The notes: a model not told the origin generated them from the sequence alone. A stretch of DNA of 64,000 nt from Colwellia sp. (GCF_013214175.1 NZ_JABSPA010000003.1:372001-436000), one strand, 5' to 3'. Shown: positions 1-9,723, counted from the stretch's first letter. A program made the numbers and translations.

Positions 1-121
1 ATGCATTGATACCTTCACAGCTCTGTGCTGCAAAGGCGTTGCTCGAAATCACTGTGCTCGCAGCAAGTGATATAGCAATAAAAATTTTACTTGGTTTAAA
101 ACCAGCCTGTTTGAGTTTCAT
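1..121 (-). CDS. Secreted protein, N-terminal fragment (gene runs off the window)
   Basis: About 40 codons are visible. The ATG at 119-121 follows a GGGGAA ribosome binding site on the minus strand. The N-terminus is a signal peptide: basic start, hydrophobic core with LAAS and SSNAFA, then a probable cleavage before AQSCEG. The mature start has a cysteine followed by G-I-N-A, which resembles the start of small carbohydrate-binding modules on secreted glycoside hydrolases, but too little is visible to name a family. The LacI-type palindrome 130 bp upstream would suit a regulated carbohydrate-degrading enzyme. That function is inference only. Confidence 0.6.
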   Translation of the reverse strand, partial: MKLKQAGFKPSKIFIAISLAASTVISSNAFAAQSCEGINA

Positions 122-763
122 TCAAATTCCCCATATTTAATTTATTATTTTTTTAATACCGCATGGACAATGCCTGAAGCTTGTTGGTTAAACGCTCCTG
201 TATCGCCTTATGTTTTTGTATGTTTTTCATGCGTATTTCAAGCTATCACGCATTTGACAGCGCTGTCAAATGCCGATTTAGCTAGAAATAGTGTTTAATG
301 TGAAAATGACTTTAAAGACAAAAGTGTCATAAGTAACTAATAAATATAAAGTTATAAAGGTGTTTCTTTTACTTTATTTGGAACCTTATTTTTTTGTAAA
401 AAAATAAGGAATAGGACGTTAATGAGATGTTATTTGTATGTGTGGGGAGTTATTGAAAATACGAAAAATATATTCTAGTTATTTCTCATCATTGTGCACC
501 GACTATTATAATTTAAGTCTACTATATTTTTCCATCACGACTGCCAAGCAGGGAAACAAAAACCCAAGCAGAATTTTGAATTCAATATGAAATATAAGTA
601 AATATAGTACAAAAATAAATCAGAAAACTTCTATGAAATTTCTATAATGGCAAATTATAGATTTATTATAAGACTATATTTACTGACCTTGCTTCAATCG
701 AGTTAAATAAATCGCAGTAAGCGTTGCGATTACATTTATAACAACAATTGAAAGGAAATATTC
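122..763. other. AT-rich divergent intergenic region
   Basis: This 640 bp region lies between the leftward secreted protein and the rightward methyltransferase-like gene. I see no reading frame with a credible ribosome binding site. It holds the perfect palindrome at 251-272 and a 12-bp inverted repeat with a 2-nt loop at 384-409 (CCTTATTTTTTT and its complement). The second repeat is AT-rich and may be an operator, a cruciform or chance. No RNA gene is recognised. Confidence 0.5.
251..272. promoter_or_regulatory. 22-bp perfect palindrome, LacI/GalR-type operator candidate
   Basis: Two 11-bp arms (CATTTGACAGC and its exact complement) meet at a central CG with no spacer. A TGACA-GC-GC-TGTCA core with a central CG dyad is the style of LacI/GalR-family operators in Alteromonadales sugar regulons. 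It sits 130 bp upstream of the leftward secreted protein, which it most likely controls; the rightward gene begins about 490 bp away. No LacI-family gene is in the window, so the regulator would be encoded elsewhere. Confidence 0.6.
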
Positions 764-1486
764 ATGCGAAAATTATTTTTACCCTTACTAATGGCTACTA
801 CTTTATGTTCTCCAGCACTTTTTGCTGCAGAATTTTCTGAAAGTATCAAACAAGCAATGTCGTCAGATATACGTACCGACAGAGAAAAAGCTCGAGATAG
901 CAACCGAAAGCCAGTGGAAACGTTGCAGTTTTTCGGCATAAAAGATGATATGAGGGTATTAGAATTGGTACCTGGTGGTGGCTGGTACACCAAACTACTT
1001 GCACCAGCCCTACGTGATAAAGGACAGTTTTATTTAAGTCTTGGTACCAAAGGACTTAAGGAATCACTGTTGAAACAAAACCCTTTTGATAAAGTTAAAT
1101 TAGTCGGTAGTGAAGGTTATGAATTCGAAAACTTGAACTTTAATGTAAACGATCTTGATGCGGTATTAACATTTCGAAACTACCATAATTTTGATGAAAA
1201 TGAACGTGTCAGTGTAAATAAAGCGGCTTATAAAGCATTAAAACCTGGCGGAATATATGGTGTAGTCGATCATACTCGCAGACATATGCAAAAGAAAAAT
1301 GATGAAAACGGTCGTCGTTTTGACCCTGTTCTAGCCATTAAAGAAATTCAACAAGCGGGTTTTGTTTTAGTGGATTACTCTAACTTACATTACAAATCAG
1401 ATGACGAATTACGTTTTGAAGTTGGACGAAAAACCGTACGAGGTAACTCAGATCGTTTCACGCTATTATTCAAAAAACCAGAGTAA
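764..1486 (+). CDS. Exported methyltransferase-like protein (COG4798-type)
   Basis: A 240-residue protein with a signal peptide (residues 1 to about 21, LFAA/EF) and a class I SAM-methyltransferase fold. Motif I is readable as ELVPGGGWYT at 67-76, and AVLTFRNYHNF fits the motif IV region. The later segment with KPGGIYGVVDH matches the strand-turn typical of these enzymes. The family is annotated only as predicted methyltransferase, and an exported SAM-dependent enzyme is unusual because SAM is cytoplasmic, so substrate and even activity are unknown. The ribosome binding site AAGGAAA lies 6 to 7 nt before the ATG. It appears monocistronic. Confidence 0.8.
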   Translation: MRKLFLPLLMATTLCSPALFAAEFSESIKQAMSSDIRTDREKARDSNRKPVETLQFFGIKDDMRVLELVPGGGWYTKLLAPALRDKGQFYLSLGTKGLKESLLKQNPFDKVKLVGSEGYEFENLNFNVNDLDAVLTFRNYHNFDENERVSVNKAAYKALKPGGIYGVVDHTRRHMQKKNDENGRRFDPVLAIKEIQQAGFVLVDYSNLHYKSDDELRFEVGRKTVRGNSDRFTLLFKKPE

Positions 1487-1603
1487 GCTGCTTTCTTACT
1501 TATAAATGTAATGAAAGTAATAAAGATAATATATGGCGTCAAAGTTAAATTCACTCAATGACATTACTCTGACGCTATTATTCACAATATTAAAAAGTGA
1601 GTA

Positions 1604-2554
1604 TTATTTCGTTGGCTCTAGGTATCGTTTTTCAGAAAAGTTTTCAGCTAAAAATGTTTGTAAGCCGCTTAATTGTTTGTCTGAAAACCATTTTTTGTGT
1701 GCTTGGTAATAGTCTTTAGTTTGATATACCTTGGCTAATATTTTATTAATATCGTTAATTACCCCTTGGCCTAATTCACTTTTTGAACAATTGAAATGGG
1801 CAATAAGGTAAGGGGGTGCATCAGCAATGGTGTATTGCTCTAACAGAGGTTTTTGTGTTTCATTTGGGGTTATATCTACAGGCAAGGCGAGGACAAAATT
1901 AACCCGTGATTTATATAACATTGACCCTAGCGCTCTTACTCGCTGGGTGCCGCCGCGGTAATAGATGTTTACTGGGTTTATCTGTTTTATTTGCTGGTCA
2001 AGAAAGTTACCAAAAGAGACATCCTGGGCAATGCCCATAATTTGTTTTGGTAATGTTCTAAATACACTAAGAAGGTTTTTAATTTCTCCTTCGGAATTGA
2101 ATAGTTCGTTAGGTAAAGGGGATTTTGCATTAAAGCGATAAAGCTTATGGGTCAGGTAAAAGCTTTGCGGATCAGAAAAGAGCGAATATTCCCTACGCTC
2201 AGGTGTTACCGCTCTATTGGCGACACAGACATTATCATTGCTGTTAAGTGTTTTAATTATTCGGGGCGCAGTCACACGCACTATTCGAACATCATATTTT
2301 GGTAATTTTTTTAACTGTTGAATGATTACGTTTTCAATATAGGAAGCAGTTGAGGTTTCAGCAGAGTTTTTAGCTAAAAGATCTATATTTTCAATCTTGT
2401 CTTCGACTAACCAAAGAATTCTTTCTTTAACCACTTTTTTATTTATTTGCTCACTTTGCGCCGTGGTGCTAAAAATAACACTATAAAAAGCGCTAATAAA
2501 AATAGCCAAGCTAATGAATGAGGCTAGCATGGGTGGTGAGAAAAATAACTGCAA
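1604..2554 (-). CDS. Periplasmic substrate-binding-like protein without a transporter
   Basis: About 316 residues: an N-terminal hydrophobic stretch acting as signal peptide, then a type 2 periplasmic-binding fold like the SBP_bac_3 relatives that occur as orphans in Alteromonadales. Features that fit are the early ILWLVED strand, the middle YYRGGTQRV segment and a C-terminal helix-rich region ending in a KKWF motif. No permease or ATPase gene is nearby, so a transport role is not supported; such proteins may be sensors or have lost ligand transport. The longest frame opens with TTG at 2554; an ATG eight codons later (2530) gives a neater signal peptide. Neither has a strong ribosome binding site. 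Confidence 0.65.
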   Translation of the reverse strand: MQLFFSPPMLASFISLAIFISAFYSVIFSTTAQSEQINKKVVKERILWLVEDKIENIDLLAKNSAETSTASYIENVIIQQLKKLPKYDVRIVRVTAPRIIKTLNSNDNVCVANRAVTPERREYSLFSDPQSFYLTHKLYRFNAKSPLPNELFNSEGEIKNLLSVFRTLPKQIMGIAQDVSFGNFLDQQIKQINPVNIYYRGGTQRVRALGSMLYKSRVNFVLALPVDITPNETQKPLLEQYTIADAPPYLIAHFNCSKSELGQGVINDINKILAKVYQTKDYYQAHKKWFSDKQLSGLQTFLAENFSEKRYLEPTK

Positions 2555-3094
2555 GGGAAAATATCTTCTGAGTAAAATTTCAGCTTATTCTAACTGTATT
2601 TTAGTTAATAAAATAGCTTTCAAATGTACAAAATTCATCCTCTGTATAAGGCTATAATTTAGCCTGTTAGCTTAAGGATAAACCAGCTATCGGCATTAAG
2701 ACTTTACTAAATTTCGCGGAACGTTTATTCGCTTCATATTACACAGACGTTTAGGGGGCGATCATTGTTTTTCATATAGTCGCCACTGTGACTTAGGAGA
2801 GAAAACGTCATGTTGAATGATGAATACAACAAAAGGTGAACGTTAATCACTCCTTCTAACAAAATAAAACTATCAACATACCAACCCTTAAATTCATCAC
2901 ACTTTACAACGATTTAGCTGGAATACTTTACATCGCTTTGTTGTTAATACTGTTAATCTGCATTTCTTATTTTTAAACAATTGAATGCCTTATTCATTTT
3001 TAAATAGCAGTCAAAATTAATAATTAACAATTTAAGACTAAAAATCATAGCTGCACATTAATAATTTATGAGTTGTAATCTACTAGGAAAAATT
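2555..3094. other. Intergenic region, no gene seen
   Basis: A 540 bp AT-rich divergent spacer. A nine-codon frame at 2810-2839 has a good AGGAG before its ATG but is too short to call. The 14-mer GTCGCCACTGTGAC at 2779-2792 recurs with one change at 17080-17093, also between genes. Confidence 0.4.
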
Positions 3095-3679
3095 ATGAAG
3101 CCGTTGATAAATACACTTGCCATTATACTCTTGAGTTTGTCTATTAATGTTGGCGCCATAAGTGTTGCTGATATTGAAATTTCTGAGTCTATTAGCTTTG
3201 ATGATAAAACCTTGCTAGTGCAAGGCGCGGGTGTTCGTAGTAAGTTTTTTATCAACCTCTACGTGGCAAGTTTGTTTAGTGAGCCAGAGATCAACAGTAA
3301 AAGATTAAGCGCAACTAAAAGCTATGCAGTGCTTAACAGTCAGAGTATTAAAGCCATTCGCTTGAATATTGTTTCCGGTTTGATCACCTCGACCAGGATG
3401 CTTGATTCAATTGAGCAGGGCTTTAAGCTTGCCACCGATGGCGATAGCAAAGAAATAGATGCTCATGTTACTGAGTTTATTGCTGTTTTTGATCAGCCAA
3501 TAGAGAAGCAGGACCAATTTACTTTTATCAGTGAACCAAATGTAGGTATTCACGTATTAAAAAATAATAAACCTTTAACTAGCATTAATAACGAAGCCTT
3601 TCGCCAAGCATTATTGTCAATTTGGTTGGGTACTAGCCCGGTCGATAAGGGTCTAAAAAGAGATATGCTCGGAAAGTAA
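3095..3679 (+). CDS. Exported chalcone isomerase-like protein
   Basis: 194 residues from the ATG at 3095, chosen because AGGAAA sits 5 nt upstream and translation then starts directly with a signal peptide (LINTLAIILLSLSINVGA). An in-frame ATG nine codons earlier lacks such a site. The mature part has the chalcone-isomerase-like fold pattern of bacterial Chalcone_3 proteins: an LVQGAGVRSKFFINLYVASLF strand pair, a central helix-rich part and a C-terminal FRQALLSIWLGTSPVDKGLK segment. In bacteria these are periplasmic proteins of unknown function, perhaps fatty-acid or small-ligand binders, and should not be read as flavonoid enzymes. Confidence 0.8.
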   Translation: MKPLINTLAIILLSLSINVGAISVADIEISESISFDDKTLLVQGAGVRSKFFINLYVASLFSEPEINSKRLSATKSYAVLNSQSIKAIRLNIVSGLITSTRMLDSIEQGFKLATDGDSKEIDAHVTEFIAVFDQPIEKQDQFTFISEPNVGIHVLKNNKPLTSINNEAFRQALLSIWLGTSPVDKGLKRDMLGK

Positions 3680-3984
3680 TTTATTGAGCATCTATATTAA
3701 GTTAAGCCAAAAATTAAAATAGTGGCGGAGTACATTTAAATAATTTTGCTCTGGCCTCTATGTTCTAACCTCAAGGTATGACTCTTATTTATGACTTCAA
3801 GTTACTACTTCAATTCATGTCCGTCATTTATCAGCTTACCTTGGCTCTAACCAATCAATACCAATTAAAAGCTTAGTGATTAACGGCTAAGCTAGCTGAC
3901 CTAAATTCATACAGTTAACACTTAAGTTATACTTGATAATGCCGATACTTCTTATATAGGCGTTGATAAATTAAGGTAGCTATT
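3680..3984. other. Intergenic region, nothing recognised
   Basis: A 305 bp spacer between two rightward genes. No ORF, clear terminator or repeat stands out. It must contain the promoter of the next gene, but no convincing -35/-10 pair was picked. Confidence 0.35.
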
Positions 3985-4596
3985 ATGAGTTCATCAATTA
4001 ACCCGAATGCGACATTTAACCAAGATGTTCACTCGTTAGCAAAAGCGCAGGATAAAAAAGACAGCGGCGCCATAGGCCAGCAAGTATCGGGTCTTGCCGA
4101 TAATAAAAAAATGACAGAGGTACAAGAGCCCATTTCGGTCAGCCAGAAAAAACAACTTAACGCGGCAATTATTGAATCGTCACTAAAATTTAGTAAATCA
4201 ATAGGCGACCAACCACTGTCACTGCTGTTAAAAACCGCCTTACAGGGAATAAATGAAGCGCTTAAAGCGGGAGGCGTAGAGACTAGTGTTGAAGGCGCTT
4301 ATGAATCTGGTATTGATTTTAGCCCCGAAGCGACGGCAGAGCGTATTGTTGCTTTTAGCACCCAGTTCCTAGCTTCTTACCGAGAGCAGCATCCAGAAAT
4401 GAATGAAGCGCAATCGTTAACGGCTTTTGTTGATATTATTAGTGGCGGCATAGACCAAGGTTTTGCTGAAGCCACAGATATTCTAGGTGCTTTAAAAGTA
4501 TTAGGAGGAGATATTACCACTAATATTGATAAAACCTATGAGTTAGTTCAGCAGGGATTACAGTCTTTTGTCGATTCTTTTAGTGCAGCAGAATAA
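3985..4596 (+). CDS. DUF5610 domain protein
   Basis: 203 residues with no signal peptide. The N-terminal 45 or so residues are polar and low in structure. The rest is a compact helical domain including FSPEATAERIVAFSTQFLASYREQHP and a glycine-rich VDIISGGIDQGFAEATDILGAL segment, the hallmark of DUF5610 proteins found singly in marine gammaproteobacteria. No biochemical role is known. The start is supported by AAGG 9 nt upstream. A strong hairpin terminator follows, so the gene is probably monocistronic. Confidence 0.75.
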   Translation: MSSSINPNATFNQDVHSLAKAQDKKDSGAIGQQVSGLADNKKMTEVQEPISVSQKKQLNAAIIESSLKFSKSIGDQPLSLLLKTALQGINEALKAGGVETSVEGAYESGIDFSPEATAERIVAFSTQFLASYREQHPEMNEAQSLTAFVDIISGGIDQGFAEATDILGALKVLGGDITTNIDKTYELVQQGLQSFVDSFSAAE

Positions 4597-4672
4597 GAAT
4601 AAACTTGCTCTAAATAAACGAGGTTATAATAATTCTAACTCCTGCTCTTTTTTGTGAGGTGAGACAAAAAAT

Positions 4673-4698
4673 AAAAAAGGCCAATAATTGGCCTTTTT
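4673..4698. terminator. Bidirectional rho-independent terminator
   Basis: GGCCAAT-A-ATTGGCC forms a 7-bp stem extended by flanking A5/T5 runs, so each strand has a stem followed by U residues. It lies between the convergent DUF5610 gene and the DUF885 gene and serves both. Confidence 0.85.
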
Positions 4699-4732
4699 AA
4701 TGGTAATGTTACCGGAAGTTATTAGTGTAAAA

Positions 4733-6559
4733 CTATTTAGCCAATGTCTCCGCTATATAATCATCAATGAAACGTTCCAGAATATTAAGCGGAACAGCAC
4801 CATTTTTTAACACTACATCATGAAAATCTCGTAGATCAAATTTATTTCCCAACGCGAGTTTTGCTTTCTCTCGTAACTCTAAGATTTTCATCATCCCTAC
4901 TTTATATGACGTAGCTTGACCGGGCATTACAATGTAACGCTCAATTTCAGAAACAACATCTGATTGTGCCATACCAGTATTCACTTTCATGTAATCAATA
5001 GCTTGCTCTCGGGTCCATTTTTTATAATGAATTCCCGTATCAACCACTAAACGCACGGCTCTAAATAGCTCCGCTTGCAAACGGCCAATATTATCGAAAG
5101 GGTCGTCTTGAAAACCCATTTCCCATGCAAGGTATTCACTATACAGCGCCCAACCTTCTACATAAGCGGTAAAGGGGGAAAACATTCTAAATAGTGGTAA
5201 GCCTTCTAATTCCATTGCAACAGCAATTTGAAAATGGTGGCCAGGTATACCTTCATGATAAGCCAATGTGCGCATTGCGTATTTAGGCGTAGCTTTAATA
5301 TCATATAAGTTCGCAAAAAATCGGCCTGGACGGCTACCATCAATGGCTGGTTGCTGATAATAAGCGCCTGGAGCGGTTTTTTCTTTAAACTCAGGAATCC
5401 TAACAACTTCCATGCCCGCTTTTGGGCGGATTCTAAATGCAGAGTCTAAACCCGTATCTATTTCATCAAGGATTTTTTGATAATCCACCAGTATTTGTGC
5501 ACGGCCAGCATCACTGTCTTCGTAATAAAAGCTTTCTTGCGCAGCTAAATCTTCGATAGCGGCACTAAAACCCTGAGTAACGTCATAGTTTTGTTCTGCA
5601 AGAATAGTCATAATTGCTGACTGAATACGATTAACTTCTTTTAAGCCAATATCATGAATATATTGAGGTGTGTAATCGGTAGTGGTGAAGAATTTTAACG
5701 AGCTTATGTAAGCTTCCTCGCCGTTAGGTAAGCGCCAGAAACCATCATCAGTTTTCGCTTTTGATTTTATATTAGTAAAGTAGTCAATTAATGATTTATA
5801 GGCAGGGTGCACATAATCTTTAATATTACTTTTCGCTTTAGCGAGCAATTTAGCTTGTTCATCATCACTAATATTACCGCTTTCAGTCATTTTTTTCGCC
5901 AACGAGGTATAAAGAATATTTTCCTCTATTGGTTTACCGACAAAAGTGTTCATTTCTTCAAGTACACGTTCAATAACAAACAAGGGTGGAATAATTCCTT
6001 TTTCTTCTCTTAACCTTATTCCTTCGAGTTCTTGAGTGAACTTACCTTTCACTAACACTAAACGCGATAAATAGTTTTCAACATCATCGCTGCTATGAAT
6101 TTGGTGTTGAGCTTCCATAAAACTTGGGTAACCATTTTGTATGCCAAACAGCTGGTTTACTGGGTAACTATGATAGCGGAATTGTTCAGAGTCCTTGGCA
6201 AAATTCAGTAAATATAGCGCAATCTCTTTAGAAAGAAGGTCAGCCTCGGTTAAACTGTCATTTTCATATGAATTGAGTGTTTTATGTACTTGTTTTAACT
6301 TAACATATAACTCATCGGCTTTAGCAAGGCTTGCGTCATCAAGTTCACCATTATGTCCAGTGATCCCCACTGACTCCAAAAAGCCTAAAGAGGTCAATGT
6401 TTCTGGGCTTTCGAAGGCCATTTTTAATACTTCTCGATCGACAAAAGATCTAAACCTCAAGGGTTTATCGGCATTCCATTCATAAGCAGCGAAACTGCCA
6501 GCAACCACTATTACTGTAAGCAGCAGTACACCAAGCCATTTAAATATTTTCTTTACCAT
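4733..6559 (-). CDS. DUF885 family peptidase-like protein, membrane-anchored or exported
   Basis: 608 residues. Residues 7-26 form a hydrophobic signal or anchor after MVKKIFK. The body is an alpha-helical DUF885 domain, a family related to zinc carboxypeptidases. The metal-binding motif HEGIPGHH at 435-442 supplies the HExxxxxH-like ligands, and EGWALYSE at about 468-475 supplies the downstream glutamate. The length is typical of the family. It probably cleaves peptides in the periplasm; the substrate is unknown. GAGGGAA upstream of the ATG supports the start. The gene stands alone, ending at the shared terminator. Confidence 0.85.
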   Translation of the reverse strand: MVKKIFKWLGVLLLTVIVVAGSFAAYEWNADKPLRFRSFVDREVLKMAFESPETLTSLGFLESVGITGHNGELDDASLAKADELYVKLKQVHKTLNSYENDSLTEADLLSKEIALYLLNFAKDSEQFRYHSYPVNQLFGIQNGYPSFMEAQHQIHSSDDVENYLSRLVLVKGKFTQELEGIRLREEKGIIPPLFVIERVLEEMNTFVGKPIEENILYTSLAKKMTESGNISDDEQAKLLAKAKSNIKDYVHPAYKSLIDYFTNIKSKAKTDDGFWRLPNGEEAYISSLKFFTTTDYTPQYIHDIGLKEVNRIQSAIMTILAEQNYDVTQGFSAAIEDLAAQESFYYEDSDAGRAQILVDYQKILDEIDTGLDSAFRIRPKAGMEVVRIPEFKEKTAPGAYYQQPAIDGSRPGRFFANLYDIKATPKYAMRTLAYHEGIPGHHFQIAVAMELEGLPLFRMFSPFTAYVEGWALYSEYLAWEMGFQDDPFDNIGRLQAELFRAVRLVVDTGIHYKKWTREQAIDYMKVNTGMAQSDVVSEIERYIVMPGQATSYKVGMMKILELREKAKLALGNKFDLRDFHDVVLKNGAVPLNILERFIDDYIAETLAK

Positions 6560-7098
6560 AATTCCCTCAGATGATATTACTTATTAATTTATTAAAATCA
6601 TAAGTTTAATAGTTTTGATTTATTATTAACTCATTGAAGTTAACAAAATAGTAACAACAAGTAAAAAAAATGAAGAATTAAGAAGATAAGTAATATCAAA
6701 AGGACTTTTTAAATTTTACCAACGGTTATTTAATTGTGCTGCTTTTTTATAGGCTTTGTTGACCTGAGCCGGTGAAAAGCTTAATCTCATTCAGTGCAAT
6801 AAATACACAGTTTTTATGGAACTATGTTTAGCCTTGAGGAAAACGGATGATGATTTGTTTCTTTTGTGCTTTAAATAGGCTGTTTTGTCGGATTGACTAC
6901 TTTGGTGGGAAAGTGAATGTTGACTAGTAAATGTTATTTAAACTAAAGATATCATTTATTACGCATATGGAATAATAAAGGCTTAATTTATCAGCCGTAA
7001 ATATTAGTGTATCGCAGCAACCTGACCTAAATATATGATTTGAATATTTTAAAATATGTTCAAAGATGTTCATGTAAAAAGATAAGGTACAACGACTA
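6560..7098. other. Intergenic region, no firm gene
   Basis: A 540 bp AT-rich spacer between divergent genes. A 26-codon frame at 6847-6927 has GAGG seven bases before its ATG, but its composition (F, C and R rich) gives no other support and it is not called. No hairpin or repeat is evident. Confidence 0.35.
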
Positions 7099-9648
7099 AT
7101 GAGTAGTACAATAAGTCCTCACCTAATAAGGTTTAGCAAACAAATACTAAGTTTAGTTCCTTATGCGAGTAACGACAGACTTGAGTATCTTGTTCAAAAA
7201 CTCCTACCAGAAGAAAGTAGCGGTCAACACCTTGCCGTTAAAAATGAAATAAAAAAACTTGCTCAACAAGCAACTAAATCAATTGATTTACGTTTGTTTT
7301 TTAGCGATTGTGAAATTGTTAAACACAACAAAATTAATCATTATCTTGATTCAGCAGGCAAAGCGTTTTTTAATCAGAAACTACTGGAATATCAAAATCT
7401 TTATACCATAGCTATTTATCATGAAGTTATGGAACATGCTCGAGAGAGAGTTGCTAATAAAGGCAAAAATACAAATACAAATAAAAATGAAAATAGCAGT
7501 AAAGTTTCAGCGTTCAAAATAGATAAAACTGAGCCGAAACCATTAGTAAATAAAAATAGAATAATTCATGAAATAAAGACGCTTAACTCTTCTTGTAAAG
7601 TTTTTCTCAATCCCATTATGGGCATGACTTCTCAAGGAAAGAAAAACATTGGTATAACCGCTAGCATTGAAAAAATGAATAACCGAAAAGTTATTATTAA
7701 GACGTTAAATAAAATAGAGCATATAAAATCTAATAAAGTGTATTTATGGTTATATGACCATGATAAAGCAATAGATTTTGATAAAGAGCTCGAGCTGGGA
7801 TTTGAGATAATAGATAGTCAAAGCAGCTCAGTAAATAATAACTTTGAATACTTGTTAAAATTCTCAACGCCATTAACCGATAAACAAATGCGAGTTTTGT
7901 TTTTTCATTACTTAATGCAAAAAAAACGAGCAATAATCGGCCCGACAGAACTCTTTATCAAACCACTATTTGACTCGATAACCTCTAAAGGTTATGAGCA
8001 GTTATACCTAAATAAAACCCATGATATCCCGATACTTTGTTATAAAAATAATAATGTCTGGCATGCAAAAGTAGCGATGAAAACTTCAGGTAATGACCAA
8101 TTATGGGATTTCTTTAGCGATAAACAACAAAATTTTCATTTACCTGTGTTACTCGGACATAAAGATATTCAACATGCGTTGAATGAAAGCAATGCCGTTG
8201 ATAAGTATGCATTTATATTGAAGTATAGTTATAAAGAAACCTTCAGCTATGCACTCATTTGGTATGACGAATTTGTTAATAATAAAAGTGTTAAAGCGAT
8301 TTTTAATCGTTATTTCAAAAACGGTCTATTTAGAGTAGTTAAAATATCGTCGTCGTTTATTAATGCTAAAGAAGATGCTTATGTTCCATCAGCGCTACCT
8401 TGTCATGTTCATCCTAAAATGGCGGTATTAAATAGGGTTCCGCCTAAAGCGGCTTTAGATGTGATTAGTGACTGCGATCACATGATCACAGTTTCAGATA
8501 TAAGCAGTTTGTACGAAACTATCTATCAACCAATAAGTGGTGAAATAACTGAATTAAATAACCTATTACCTAAACGCTTCCAACTTAGTACACTTGATGA
8601 TCTTGCTGAAACTGAAATAGTAACCGCTGAAAGTGATGAATCAAGAAGTGAAGACCGCTTCGTTTTATCGTTTAAAATGGCGATTACACGCAGTAATAAC
8701 GTGGTGGTAAATATTCCGGGTGAAACACAAAATATATCTATCCAGGGTTTATTAGTCAATCTAGCAAAAGAAACTAAATTTAAAGCCGGCGAAGAAATCG
8801 AAATTGAATTAACTGTGCCTTTTGCCGAGGAAGACCGCAGGCTTAAAAAACAAAAATATATTGTACTGGGTTATGACGGTCATGGCGCAGTGCGGTTATT
8901 AATGAACTCAATCGAAAGTAAGCATTTAGCTTGTCGAGCCATAAGAAAGTATTTATATCAGCACATTGATACCATTGAAGCCTGTGGTAAACGTGGCAGT
9001 CGTATTTATGGCTTGCAGAAAGCGATGAGAAATATTTATGCCCATAATCATTTCTCTATTCCATTCTACTTAAAAGCAACTAAGCATCAACAATATATCA
9101 ATGCAGCAAGTTTTAGTGGTAACTCAGCGCTTAAACATCTTACTTATAAAAATGAGAGTAGTGAGGATATTATTCTCAATTTGTTGAGTAATAAGAAATT
9201 TAGAGAGTCATGTTTATCAATCATCGCCGTGCTCGCTTACCAAGATCTACCCGCTCGTGCTTTCTATATTCTTGTGTTGCCGAAAGATAAAAATGACAAT
9301 GAAGAGTACTCATTCTGGTATCGTGATTTAGCGGTATTAAAGAAGTCGTCTCAATTACAAGAATATACTAATAAGGTCGCTAGCCTTGGCCAGCCAGCAA
9401 TTTTAAAGATTGAATTGAAAAAAAGTAATAAAGCTCAGAATATGCATTATCGTGACGAGATCAGTTATTTAAAGAGTTTGAATAAAGACCTGGCTCATGA
9501 TCTTGAAGTGCAATTAGAAAACACTATTGGCATAGGAGAAGTTACTGATTTAACGGACATCGCAATTGAGATGATCCGCAATGCTAATGTAAGTACTCAA
9601 AGAACAACCCATTCAAAAAATAAACTTAGCTATGCCATGCATACGTGA
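7099..9648 (+). CDS. Large PilZ domain protein, probable c-di-GMP receptor
   Basis: 849 residues with no signal peptide or membrane segment. A PilZ domain is visible at about 515-615: the RxxxR nucleotide-binding motif is RSEDR and the second motif is NISIQG in place of (D/N)xSxxG, followed by EIEIELTVPF strands. Both key c-di-GMP motifs are therefore present. The 500 residues before it and 230 after it have no domain I recognise; a lysine/asparagine-rich linker lies near 120-150. It is probably a cytoplasmic c-di-GMP effector, a role that fits the other c-di-GMP proteins at 23.8 and 26.5 kb. AAGGT precedes the ATG. Confidence 0.8.
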   Translation: MSSTISPHLIRFSKQILSLVPYASNDRLEYLVQKLLPEESSGQHLAVKNEIKKLAQQATKSIDLRLFFSDCEIVKHNKINHYLDSAGKAFFNQKLLEYQNLYTIAIYHEVMEHARERVANKGKNTNTNKNENSSKVSAFKIDKTEPKPLVNKNRIIHEIKTLNSSCKVFLNPIMGMTSQGKKNIGITASIEKMNNRKVIIKTLNKIEHIKSNKVYLWLYDHDKAIDFDKELELGFEIIDSQSSSVNNNFEYLLKFSTPLTDKQMRVLFFHYLMQKKRAIIGPTELFIKPLFDSITSKGYEQLYLNKTHDIPILCYKNNNVWHAKVAMKTSGNDQLWDFFSDKQQNFHLPVLLGHKDIQHALNESNAVDKYAFILKYSYKETFSYALIWYDEFVNNKSVKAIFNRYFKNGLFRVVKISSSFINAKEDAYVPSALPCHVHPKMAVLNRVPPKAALDVISDCDHMITVSDISSLYETIYQPISGEITELNNLLPKRFQLSTLDDLAETEIVTAESDESRSEDRFVLSFKMAITRSNNVVVNIPGETQNISIQGLLVNLAKETKFKAGEEIEIELTVPFAEEDRRLKKQKYIVLGYDGHGAVRLLMNSIESKHLACRAIRKYLYQHIDTIEACGKRGSRIYGLQKAMRNIYAHNHFSIPFYLKATKHQQYINAASFSGNSALKHLTYKNESSEDIILNLLSNKKFRESCLSIIAVLAYQDLPARAFYILVLPKDKNDNEEYSFWYRDLAVLKKSSQLQEYTNKVASLGQPAILKIELKKSNKAQNMHYRDEISYLKSLNKDLAHDLEVQLENTIGIGEVTDLTDIAIEMIRNANVSTQRTTHSKNKLSYAMHT

Positions 9649-9650
9649 GC

Positions 9651-9669
9651 AGGCTGACAATATCAGCCT
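9651..9669 (+). terminator. Weak terminator hairpin after the PilZ gene
   Basis: AGGCTGA-caata-TCAGCCT forms a 7-bp stem directly after the stop codon, followed by a T-rich but interrupted tract. A plausible but modest terminator. Confidence 0.5.
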
Positions 9670-9693
9670 TGCAGTTCTTTTAGTCGGCAACAT

Positions 9694-9723
9694 TTAGCCA
9701 CCAATAGTTTAGTCGCCAATAGT
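9694..9723 (-). repeat. 15-bp tandem duplication containing a stop codon
   Basis: Read on the minus strand, ACTATTGGYGRCTAA occurs twice in succession. The first copy encodes the last residues (T-I-G-D) and the TAA stop of the cytochrome gene; the second copy repeats them in frame and supplies a second TAA five codons on. It is one of several stop-spanning duplications in this window. Confidence 0.85.

Noticed and set aside
384-409. AT-rich inverted repeat as a terminator
   Set aside because: It lies between divergent genes with nothing to terminate, and its stem is almost all A/T.
2810-2839. Nine-codon frame with AGGAG
   Set aside because: Too short to support.
6847-6927. 26-codon frame with GAGG site
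   Set aside because: Too short and of odd composition.
8526-8759. 77-codon frame on the minus strand within the PilZ gene
   Set aside because: Shadow of the PilZ coding frame with no ribosome binding site.
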